NCBI GenBank assembly: GCA_001603165.1
Contig: LVBN01000048.1
Coordinates: forward strand, 29,480 to 93,479
DNA length: 64,000 nucleotides
Direction: 5' to 3'
Source: Spirochaetales bacterium Spiro_12
GTDB lineage: Bacteria; Spirochaetota; Spirochaetia; Treponematales; Rectinemataceae
Positions 16,798 through 24,425 of the stretch are shown here, one piece after another. The translations under genes and the position numbers were made by a program. The stretch's first letter is position 1. Each line of letters opens with the position of its first letter. Below the pieces are notes generated by a model. It had not been told where the DNA came from. It saw nothing but the letters and a program-made list of their open reading frames with translations, and made no database searches.

Positions 16798-18759
16798 TCA
16801 AGCGGCGATCGATTGGCGTTTCCTTTTCAAGAGCTGAATAGAGAACCAGCCGATAGCCGTCAGGCCTAAGCCGATAAGGTCTGAAGTAACTCCAGGCGTT
16901 ATGAGCATGAGGGCCGCGACGATAAAGACGGGCCTTAGCCATACGGGTAGCTTTATCGTGAGGTATCCCTCCACCCCCACGGAAAGGAGGAAGGTCCCGG
17001 CGAGACCGGTAACGGCCGCCCACACTATCTGGGTGGCGGAGTCGGCGATGAGGAGCATGGCCGGCGAATAAACGAAGAAGAAAGGTACGATAAAACCGGC
17101 CAGGGCAAGCTTGAATGCCGTCCAGCCCACGGTGCTGGACTTGGCTCCCGCCAAGCCCGCGCCGACGTAGGCGGCCAAGGCTACCGGCGGCGTTATCGTT
17201 GAGAGACAGGCATAATAGAAAACAAAGAAATGGGCCTGAAATGGTTGCACTCCCATTTTTGTAAGTATTGGGACGGTTATTGAAGCCGCGATGACATAAC
17301 AGGCGGAGGTGGGCAATCCCATGCCCAGGATTATCGCCACGACCATGCAAAGCACCAGGGCGATGATCAACCTGCCCTGGGAAAGCATGACTATGTTGTC
17401 CGCGAGAATCGCGCCGATACCCGTCATTGCCAGAACGGCGATTATGAAGCCTGCGTTGGCCATGGCCACGCCGATGGAGAGGGAACTCCTGGCGGAATTG
17501 ACCGCCACGTCTTTCGCCGCCTTGAAGTCGATCCGGGTTTCCTTTCTGACCCAGGACAGGATAACCGTAAAGAGCACGGTATAGAATGCCGCGTAGAGAG
17601 GGGTTCGTCCTTCGATCATCAGATACACCAGGACAATCATGGGGAAGATCATGTGGCCGTAACGGAAGATGGTGCTCTTCACATCGGGGAGGTCTTCCTT
17701 GGCCAGTCCTTTAAGGCCCAGCGAGCGGGCGCGCAAGTCGATCTGGAAAAATACCGATGCGAAGTACAGAAGCGAAGGGATGATCGCCGCCGCCGCGATG
17801 CTTATATACTTCATGCCCAGGAATTCGGCCATGATAAAGGCCGCGGATCCCATGATGGGGGGCATTATCTGTCCGCCTGTGGATGCGGCGGCTTCCACAG
17901 CGCCGGCGAAATGAGGCTTGTAACCTATCCGCTTCATCAAAGGGATCGTAAACGCTCCGGTGGTGGCCACGTTGGACGCCGCGCTGCCGGAGATAGTGCC
18001 GATGAGGGCAGAGGCCACCACCGCCACCTTGGCCGGACCGCCTGTCATCCTGCCGCCCAGGCCTAGGGCGAGGTCGTTGAAGAGCTTCCCTAAACCGCTC
18101 CTCTCCAGCACTGCGGCCAGAATAACGAAGATGATGAGGAAAGAGGAGGAAACCTCGATGGGTATGCCGAAGATACCCTGGGCGGTGAGGTACATTTGAT
18201 AGATAATTCGTTGGATCGTATAGCCCCTATGGGACAGGACACCGGGCATTATCCTTCCGAAGTAGGCATAGAGAAGGAAGATTATTCCCAACGCGAGAAG
18301 CTGCACGCCCACCGATCGCCGGCAGGCCTCCAATACCAGAAGGATGAGAATCCCGCCGAAAATGTAGTTATCCAGCGTAGCCACGCCGGCCCTTATCAAG
18401 AAGGCGTCTCTTGATATAATTGTGTAAACCGTGACTATCACTGTGACAATGAATAGGCCGATATCCACAAAGCTGGGTCGATCCTTGGGCGATTTTCTCG
18501 TCGCCGGAAAATATAGCCATACAAGGCCTAGGATAAAGCCCACGTGGAGCGCGCGATGTTTTATAGCCTCGGGCATGCCGAAACGAGCCGTGTAGAGATG
18601 GTAAGAGATAAATACGATTGAGATTACCGCGATCACTATCTTCCAAAAGGGCTGAAAGTTCCTTCTATACCGGGACTCCACCTCGACTTTCTGTATCAGT
18701 TTGTCCACATCGACCGGAGAATCGCCCTGAGGAGAAATCTCCTCCCTGTTCTTCTTCAC
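16798..18759 (-). CDS. TRAP transporter permease, DctQ-DctM fused
   Basis: A 653-residue inner-membrane protein with about 16 hydrophobic segments. A DctQ-like four-helix part (about residues 30-150) is fused to a DctM-like large subunit. Features are GSAASNVATTGAFTIPLM, GGQIMPPIMGSAAFIMAE and GMGLPTSACYVIAASI. Fused permeases of this kind pair with TAXI binding proteins. The start is a GTG, with GAGG 4 nt upstream and no alternative ATG nearby. The binding protein follows 125 bp downstream in the same direction. Confidence 0.93.
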   Translation of the reverse strand: MKKNREEISPQGDSPVDVDKLIQKVEVESRYRRNFQPFWKIVIAVISIVFISYHLYTARFGMPEAIKHRALHVGFILGLVWLYFPATRKSPKDRPSFVDIGLFIVTVIVTVYTIISRDAFLIRAGVATLDNYIFGGILILLVLEACRRSVGVQLLALGIIFLLYAYFGRIMPGVLSHRGYTIQRIIYQMYLTAQGIFGIPIEVSSSFLIIFVILAAVLERSGLGKLFNDLALGLGGRMTGGPAKVAVVASALIGTISGSAASNVATTGAFTIPLMKRIGYKPHFAGAVEAAASTGGQIMPPIMGSAAFIMAEFLGMKYISIAAAAIIPSLLYFASVFFQIDLRARSLGLKGLAKEDLPDVKSTIFRYGHMIFPMIVLVYLMIEGRTPLYAAFYTVLFTVILSWVRKETRIDFKAAKDVAVNSARSSLSIGVAMANAGFIIAVLAMTGIGAILADNIVMLSQGRLIIALVLCMVVAIILGMGLPTSACYVIAASITVPILTKMGVQPFQAHFFVFYYACLSTITPPVALAAYVGAGLAGAKSSTVGWTAFKLALAGFIVPFFFVYSPAMLLIADSATQIVWAAVTGLAGTFLLSVGVEGYLTIKLPVWLRPVFIVAALMLITPGVTSDLIGLGLTAIGWFSIQLLKRKRQSIAA

Positions 18760-18863
18760 ACAACACCTCGCTTGGTTATTTCTCTAGAGATGCAGGCCCC
18801 GAGGTCTAGGATATAAATCCCACCAAGGCAACGCATGCTCGCAATCGCTCCAATTATATCCTA

Positions 18864-18877
18864 TATCATATATGATA
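18864..18877. promoter_or_regulatory. AT-rich palindrome, candidate GntR operator
   Basis: TATCATATATGATA is a perfect 14-bp palindrome in the gap between the TRAP permease and the GntR gene. TATATCAT recurs at 18881-18888 and at 19688-19695 upstream of the GntR gene. A role as operator is an inference. Confidence 0.35.
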
Positions 18878-18965
18878 AATTATATCATGGGTTTCCATAG
18901 CGCGCAAGGGTGCAAATCAAGGCACTCCGTATCTCGAGGAAACTGGTGGTGGTGAGGAACAAAAA

Positions 18966-19628
18966 TCAAGAATTCCGGATAAAGGCCTTTATCGTTCTCG
19001 ATTCTCCGTTTTCCAAATGCATTTTCACGCTTTCGGCCACCGCATCCGCATTTCGGGACAACAGAGCGTCGACGATGGCCAGGTGCTCAGCCAGGACTTC
19101 ATCGACAACTTGCTTATGCATCTGTACCGAGCCTTCGGGGAAATAGCGAATTCTGATGGACATCTGGTGGACCCTTCGAATGCTATCCCGCAACACGTTG
19201 TTGGAAAGGTGGATATAAAGAGTATCGTGCAGTTTGGTATCTGAAGCCACGTAGCGATCATTATCGAAAGGAGTTACCTTCATATCCTCGATTTCTTTTC
19301 TCAAGGCGAAAAGGTCGTTCTCGGGGATAAGGAGGCAACTTTTCGCGGCAGCGTATGGTTCGAGGAGGAGGCGCATCTCCCAGTTGTTTCTTATATCCTT
19401 GGTTTCTATGTCCGTCACCATTGCGCCTTTGTTGGGGACAAGAGTGACAAGCCCCTCGGCCTCAAGCCTTACCAAAGCCTCGCGAACAGGCGTGGCGCTT
19501 ACTCCGAAATCCTCGGCGAGTTTATCTATGGGAAGCATTGCTCCGGGCATATAGTTGTTCTTCATTATCGATTCTCGCAAAGCTTCATAAATCTGGTCGC
19601 GCATAGATAAGGTGACGATCTTTCGCAT
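18966..19628 (-). CDS. GntR-family (FCD subgroup) transcriptional regulator
   Basis: A 220-residue repressor-type protein. The N-terminal winged helix (about 10-75) has LAEDFGVSATPVREALVRLEAEGLV. The C-terminal all-helical FCD ligand domain has metal-binding His residues plausible in DTKLHDTLYIHLSN and AEHLAIVDAL. FCD regulators sense organic acids or amino-acid derivatives and control adjacent catabolic operons. It sits between the TRAP transporter (same strand) and the divergent enzyme pair, so it probably controls both. GAGG lies 8 nt before the ATG. Confidence 0.9.
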   Translation of the reverse strand: MRKIVTLSMRDQIYEALRESIMKNNYMPGAMLPIDKLAEDFGVSATPVREALVRLEAEGLVTLVPNKGAMVTDIETKDIRNNWEMRLLLEPYAAAKSCLLIPENDLFALRKEIEDMKVTPFDNDRYVASDTKLHDTLYIHLSNNVLRDSIRRVHQMSIRIRYFPEGSVQMHKQVVDEVLAEHLAIVDALLSRNADAVAESVKMHLENGESRTIKAFIRNS

Positions 19629-19887
19629 TCAGGATGCCTCTATGGTATAGAATATTTTATGTCACAATTACTGTGTTTTGAGTATAATATATCATCGATT
19701 CTACTTTGGACACAAGAGAAGATACCCCACGGCGCGCCATTCATTCGCAGGATAGTGGAACTTAGCCTGAGGTCATGTACTTTGAATTGGAACGATTCTC
19801 CCTTGCCTAGCTATTCTACTTATGCTAGTATATATAATATAGGATGTTTAATATATTTTGTCCCGAACGACGGCCAAAGGAAGTAGT

Positions 19888-21510
19888 ATGGGTACAGTCT
19901 CCGAACAGTTGATCGCAAAGTTTAAAGAAAGGGGAATGCGTTTCGTATTCGGTGTCCCCAGCGGTTCATGGCTTTATTATATGGAAGCTATGCGTAAGCA
20001 GGGCTTAGATTTCGTCCTTGTGGCCAATGAGGCCAGCGCCGGCTTTATGGCCGATGTCTGCGCCAGATTGACCGGAATTCCCGCAGCCTGTTATGGTACT
20101 GTCGGCCCCGGCGCGACCAACCTGAGCACCGGCGTGCTCGGAGCCTACCTCGATCGATCGCCGATGATCGCGCTCTCCAGCGAGCCTCCCGAGCATATGT
20201 TGGGCCGCACCGTACAGATGGCCTTCGATCAACAGGCGTTTTTCAGGCCACTCACCAAATGGACGACAAGGCTCTCCGCCAAAAGGCTGGATCAGATAGT
20301 CGATCAGGCTTACAGGATCGCCCTTTCCGAAACTCCCGGCCCGGTCCATATCGGCCTGACCGAGGATATAGGCGGCAGGGAGGCGGTTTCCCCGGGAAGC
20401 TCGACCCAAATTCCGGGAAGCCTTTCAAAGCCGGTCCCCGCTTCAGAAGCCCTGCTTAAACAGCTGGAAAAAAGTTTCAACGCCAGCAGGAAACCCCTGA
20501 TCGCCGTAGGCCTTTCGGCGGTTCGCGCCAAGGCGGGTCCGCTCATCGCCGCGATTGCCGAAAAACACCGCATCCCTGTGGTCCTCACACCCATGGCCAA
20601 GGGTATCCTATCCGAAGACCATCCATGGTACGCCGGCGTCCTCTTCCATGCCCTCAGCGACAGGGTCGCCGAAACCCACAAGCAGGCCGACCTGGTCATA
20701 GGCGTGGGTTACGACCCGGTGGAATTCAACTACGAAGATTGGATGCCCAAAGCGCCGCTGCTCAGCCTGGATACGGTGGAAGCGGATATCGACCGCTCAA
20801 CCTATTCCGGCGTCTGCGATATCGTCGGTGACATAACCACTTCCCTGGGCTACCTTGCGTCCCTGCCGGCAAAATCTACCGAGTGGGACCAGGGGGCTCT
20901 CGAGGAGAGAAAGGAAAGGATGTTCGCCGATCTCGCCCCACCCGAAGGCAGCTTCGGTCCCAGGGCGGCGCTGGCCATTCTTCGCGAAATCCTGCCCCAG
21001 GACGGCATAATGACCTGCGACGTGGGCGCCCACACACACCTCATCGGCCAAGCCTGGAGGACCCCGGAACCCGGCTTGCAGATAATGACCAACGGCAATT
21101 CCTCCATGGGATTCGGCGTGCCTTCGGCCATTGCCGCCAAGCTCTGCCGGCCGGACAAGAAAGTAGCCTGTGTCAGCGGAGACGGCGGTTTTCTCATGAT
21201 GGCAGGTGAGATGGCCCTTGCCCGTCGAAGAAGGCTGCCGATCGTTTTCGTCATCCTGGCGGACCAGAATCTGGAACTGATCCGGCTCAAGCAGGCCAGG
21301 AAAAACTTCGAAAGTTATTCAACGGTGCTGTACGAAGACGAATGCCCGACGCCGAATTATATTTTCGGCGTTCCCGTCCTTCGCGCCGATACCGCGGAAG
21401 AGTACAGAAAAGCCCTCCTGAAGGGCTTCGAGACCGATGGGCCGGTGATCGTGGAAGCCCATATCGATCCTTCGGAATATTCCCAGCTCATAATGCGCAA
21501 GCATAAATAA
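19888..21510 (+). CDS. Thiamine-diphosphate-dependent decarboxylase/acetolactate synthase-like enzyme
   Basis: A 540-residue ThDP enzyme. The N-terminal pyrimidine-binding domain has catalytic Glu48 in VANEASAGFMAD. The middle domain follows (about 185-320). The C-terminal pyrophosphate-binding domain has the GDGGFLMM...DQN motif typical of ThDP enzymes. The FGVPSG start and NEAS pattern are closer to sulfopyruvate/phosphonopyruvate or benzoylformate-type decarboxylases than to anabolic acetolactate synthase, and no regulatory subunit gene is present. ATG 19888 has AAGGAAG upstream. It lies 10 bp before an aminotransferase gene, suggesting that an amino acid is transaminated and the 2-oxo acid decarboxylated or condensed. 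The actual substrate is unknown. Confidence 0.85.
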   Translation: MGTVSEQLIAKFKERGMRFVFGVPSGSWLYYMEAMRKQGLDFVLVANEASAGFMADVCARLTGIPAACYGTVGPGATNLSTGVLGAYLDRSPMIALSSEPPEHMLGRTVQMAFDQQAFFRPLTKWTTRLSAKRLDQIVDQAYRIALSETPGPVHIGLTEDIGGREAVSPGSSTQIPGSLSKPVPASEALLKQLEKSFNASRKPLIAVGLSAVRAKAGPLIAAIAEKHRIPVVLTPMAKGILSEDHPWYAGVLFHALSDRVAETHKQADLVIGVGYDPVEFNYEDWMPKAPLLSLDTVEADIDRSTYSGVCDIVGDITTSLGYLASLPAKSTEWDQGALEERKERMFADLAPPEGSFGPRAALAILREILPQDGIMTCDVGAHTHLIGQAWRTPEPGLQIMTNGNSSMGFGVPSAIAAKLCRPDKKVACVSGDGGFLMMAGEMALARRRRLPIVFVILADQNLELIRLKQARKNFESYSTVLYEDECPTPNYIFGVPVLRADTAEEYRKALLKGFETDGPVIVEAHIDPSEYSQLIMRKHK

Positions 21511-21520
21511 GGAGAAACCC

Positions 21521-22744
21521 ATGCAGAATAACGATAACGCAGCCCCGTTCAATCCCGAATCCCTCATGGCCGAACGGCTGGGGAAGGTTCCGTTTTCCGG
21601 AATACGGAAGGTTTTCGACAAGGTCAAGGAGCTGGAAGCGGCCGGCAGGGATGTGATCCACTGGCAGATAGGCCGGCCCGACTTCGATACCCCCGCCCAC
21701 ATCAAGGAAGCGGCCATCGAGTCCCTGCGCAAGGGAGAGGTGCACTACGCCCCGAACCTGGGAACGCCCGCCCTGCGCAAGGCCATCGGCAACCGGACCA
21801 CAATCGACACAGGCGTAAAAGTAAATGGAGAAACCCAGTCCATCGTCATGGCGGGAGCCAACGAAGGCATCATGGTTTCGATGCTCGCCTTCATCAATCC
21901 CGGCGACGAAGTCATCATCGCCAACCCCAACTGGCACCACTACAAATCCTGCGTTTCCCTGGCCGGCGGAATTCCCGTCGAGGTGGACGCCAAGGAATCC
22001 AACGGTTTTGTCCTCGACCCTAAGGACGTGGAAGCGAAAATCGGCCCCCGCACCAAGATGCTCTGCATAACTTCGCCGGGGAACCCCACCGGAGCGGTTC
22101 AAAGCGCCGAAAGCCTGCGGGAGCTGGCCGATATCGCCAAACGTCACAACCTTCTCGTCCTTTCGGACGAAATCTACGCCAGGATTTACTACGGCAAAAC
22201 TCCCGTCTCGCCGAGCATCTATTCCGTCCCCGGAATGGCCGAGCGGACGATCATCATCAACGGTTTCTCGAAAACCTACTCCATGGACGGATGGCGACTC
22301 GGCTGGACCGTGGCTTCCGAACAGCTTACCCGGGCGCTTTTAAAGGTAAGGCAATATACCACCGTTTGCGTAAACACATTTATCCAAGCCGGCGCCGCCC
22401 TCGCCCTGAGTGCCGACCAAGCCTGCGTCGACGAAATGCTGGGGCAGTTCGCCGCCCGAAGGCGGATATTGCTCGAAGGATTCAAAGCTATCCCCGGGCT
22501 CAAAATCGCCGAGCCTCTGGGCGCTTTTTATCTTTTTCCCAACATAAGCGCATTCTCTCCAAACTCGTCCGAGCTGGCGGACTACCTGCTTTCCGAGCAT
22601 GGCATAGCCACGGTGGCGGGAAGCGTCTTCGGATCGGCCGGCGAAGGTCATATACGCATAGCCTACTCCTGCTCCACCGACGAGTGCGCCCGGGGCGTGG
22701 ACAGGCTCGCCGAAGCCCTGGCGGCCTTCAAGGCGCGCGGCTAG
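21521..22744 (+). CDS. PLP-dependent class I/II aminotransferase
   Basis: A 407-residue fold-type I aminotransferase of the aspartate aminotransferase superfamily. The PLP Lys is Lys251 in NGFSKTYSMDGWRLGW. SPGNPTGAV and VLSDEIYARIYYG supply the cofactor-contacting Asn, Asp and Tyr. A C-terminal Arg in HIRIAYSCS binds the substrate carboxylate. AAGGAG precedes the ATG. It is cotranscribed with the thiamine-diphosphate enzyme. Substrate specificity (aromatic, aspartate-like, cysteate or other) cannot be read from sequence alone. Confidence 0.92.
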   Translation: MQNNDNAAPFNPESLMAERLGKVPFSGIRKVFDKVKELEAAGRDVIHWQIGRPDFDTPAHIKEAAIESLRKGEVHYAPNLGTPALRKAIGNRTTIDTGVKVNGETQSIVMAGANEGIMVSMLAFINPGDEVIIANPNWHHYKSCVSLAGGIPVEVDAKESNGFVLDPKDVEAKIGPRTKMLCITSPGNPTGAVQSAESLRELADIAKRHNLLVLSDEIYARIYYGKTPVSPSIYSVPGMAERTIIINGFSKTYSMDGWRLGWTVASEQLTRALLKVRQYTTVCVNTFIQAGAALALSADQACVDEMLGQFAARRRILLEGFKAIPGLKIAEPLGAFYLFPNISAFSPNSSELADYLLSEHGIATVAGSVFGSAGEGHIRIAYSCSTDECARGVDRLAEALAAFKARG

Positions 22745-22769
22745 ACCCCAAGGCTTTTTGTGCCACAAA

Positions 22770-22798
22770 TTGACAACCCAGGGGAAGCTATCTATAGT
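22770..22798 (+). promoter_or_regulatory. Near-consensus sigma70 promoter
   Basis: TTGACA at 22770-22775, a 17-bp spacer and TATAGT at 22793-22798 lie about 30 bp before the acyltransferase ATG at 22829. One of the best promoter matches in the window. Confidence 0.8.
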
Positions 22799-22828
22799 TA
22801 AAGGATACTTTTTCCCCTTGGAGCGAGG

Positions 22829-23734
22829 ATGGATTCGATTCCCGAACGCTATAAGCCCCTGCTTTCCAAACTGCTGGAGGGCGAAAACAAACCTTCCCTG
22901 CTGTCGGAGAATAATGTCTATCAGGAAGGCCGGGGCGAAATTCTTCCTTATATCGACCAGATATTGGAAGACCATCTGCTCTCCAATTCCCGCATCGAAG
23001 GATTCGAACATCTAAGCGAGCTTTACGCCCGGGCTCTCAAAGGCGAATCCTGCCTCCTCCTGGTCGAGCATTACTCCAACTTCGACCTTCCCGTATTTCA
23101 TTATTTGTTACGCAAACAGGGCGACCCAGGCAAGGCCATAGCCGACACGATCGTCTCGATAGCAGGGATCAAGCTTTCCGAATCGAATCCCGCGGTCAAT
23201 GCCTTCGCCAAGGCTTACACAAGGCTCGTCATCTATCCCAGCCGCTCTTTGGAAATCATTAAAAAGCGCTTTATGGAACCGGGGAAACTCTATCACGAAA
23301 TAAGAAGAAGCATGGCTATCAACAGGGCGGCGGTAAAAAAGCTGGCCGAACTCAAGGGCTCGGGCCGCCTGGTTCTGGTCTTTCCGGCCGGCACGAGGTT
23401 CAGGCCCTGGGATCCAGGATCGAAAAAGGGTGTTCGGGAGATCGCTTCCTATATCAAGAGTTTCGACAATTTCTGCCTGGTGGCCATAAATGGGAACATC
23501 CTCAGAATAAACCCCTCCGGCGAGATGGAAGACGACCTACTCCACAAGGATAGGGTTATATTTACCGTCGGAAATGTGTATAAGAGCGAAGCGCTCATTC
23601 AACACGTAAAGGCCGCCCATCATTTCAAAGAAGATAAAAAGCAGGAATTGGTGGACCATATCATGGAAGACCTGGAGAAGATGCACGAGGAGACGGAGAA
23701 AAAACGACTTTCCGATTCCGGGACTGCTATGTAA
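22829..23734 (+). CDS. Glycerol-3-phosphate/lysophospholipid acyltransferase-like protein
   Basis: A 301-residue PlsC/PlsB-superfamily protein expected to transfer acyl groups to glycerol phosphate or a lysolipid. The HX4D catalytic motif is HYSNFD at about residues 85-90. The phosphate-binding block reads FPAGTRFRPWD instead of the canonical FPEGTRS, so the conserved Glu is Ala. No obvious membrane helix is present, so membrane association would be peripheral. GGAGCGAGG precedes the ATG and the gene has its own promoter. The atypical third motif leaves the exact acceptor open. Confidence 0.75.
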   Translation: MDSIPERYKPLLSKLLEGENKPSLLSENNVYQEGRGEILPYIDQILEDHLLSNSRIEGFEHLSELYARALKGESCLLLVEHYSNFDLPVFHYLLRKQGDPGKAIADTIVSIAGIKLSESNPAVNAFAKAYTRLVIYPSRSLEIIKKRFMEPGKLYHEIRRSMAINRAAVKKLAELKGSGRLVLVFPAGTRFRPWDPGSKKGVREIASYIKSFDNFCLVAINGNILRINPSGEMEDDLLHKDRVIFTVGNVYKSEALIQHVKAAHHFKEDKKQELVDHIMEDLEKMHEETEKKRLSDSGTAM

Positions 23735-23752
23735 TCGGCGCTTGCCGGGGCG

Positions 23753-24388
23753 CTAGCGGGGTCCGAAGAGACGCTTCGCCGGGTTTATTCCAAACCGAAG
23801 AACAAAATAGAGCCATGACCAGAAAAAGCCCGCCAGATGGGTGAGGTGGGCGACGGAACTTCTGAAACTGAAAAGCTGCGACGCGATTTCGATGCCGGCA
23901 TAGCCGAGAACGAGAATCGGAGCCCGGACGGGGAGAATCCCGTAGAGAAAAATTCTCGCCTCGGGATTGAGCACGGCGAAAGCCAGGAGCAGGGCGTATA
24001 CCGCCCCCGACGAACCCAGAAGCATGGTGTACCAGGATCCGGTGGCCACATAGATGCCGAAGGATGTTATACCCGCCAGGGTCCCAGTCAAAAGGTAGAA
24101 AAGCAGGAACTCCTTGCTCCCCATGCTTCGTTCCACCGCCGTGCCGAAGATGAACAGGCCGAGCATGTTCACCAAAAGATGGGATATGTCGGCGTGGGCG
24201 AACATATAGCTAAGGATTTGCCATACGAATCCCGACAGCAGGGCGGCCGGATTGAGGGCCATGTATACCTTGATCAAGGGAAAGACATATCCCAGGGCGA
24301 AAAATAGAATATTGGCCGCGATCAGGTATAATGTGGCATTGAAGTAGCTGTATCGAAAAGGTTTTCGTATCATTGTTAAAGCCGGCAT
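23753..24388 (-). CDS. Rhomboid-family intramembrane serine protease
   Basis: A 211-residue membrane protein with six hydrophobic helices. The catalytic Ser is in LLGSSGAVYALL (TM4) and the catalytic His in HLTHLAGFFW (TM6). HLLVNMLGLFIFG supplies the HxxxN motif of TM2. It cleaves membrane proteins within the bilayer; targets are unknown. The first ATG (24388) lacks a ribosome site but has TATCAT 6 nt upstream, so it may be leaderless. An in-frame ATG at 24373 is an alternative start. Confidence 0.9.
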   Translation of the reverse strand: MPALTMIRKPFRYSYFNATLYLIAANILFFALGYVFPLIKVYMALNPAALLSGFVWQILSYMFAHADISHLLVNMLGLFIFGTAVERSMGSKEFLLFYLLTGTLAGITSFGIYVATGSWYTMLLGSSGAVYALLLAFAVLNPEARIFLYGILPVRAPILVLGYAGIEIASQLFSFRSSVAHLTHLAGFFWSWLYFVLRFGINPAKRLFGPR

Positions 24389-24394
24389 TCATAT

Positions 24395-24423
24395 ATGATA
24401 CGAAATTTACAGCCCCGGGAAAA
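24395..24423 (-). promoter_or_regulatory. Possible leaderless promoter of the rhomboid gene
   Basis: On the minus strand TATCAT (24400-24395) ends 6 nt before the ATG. The -35 candidate TTTTCC, 17 bp further up, is weak. Confidence 0.3.
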
Positions 24424-24425
24424 GC

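Noticed and set aside
19659..19886. A 75-codon plus-strand frame in the GntR/ThDP gap
   Set aside because: No ribosome site and no family features; the AT-rich region is better read as promoters and operators.
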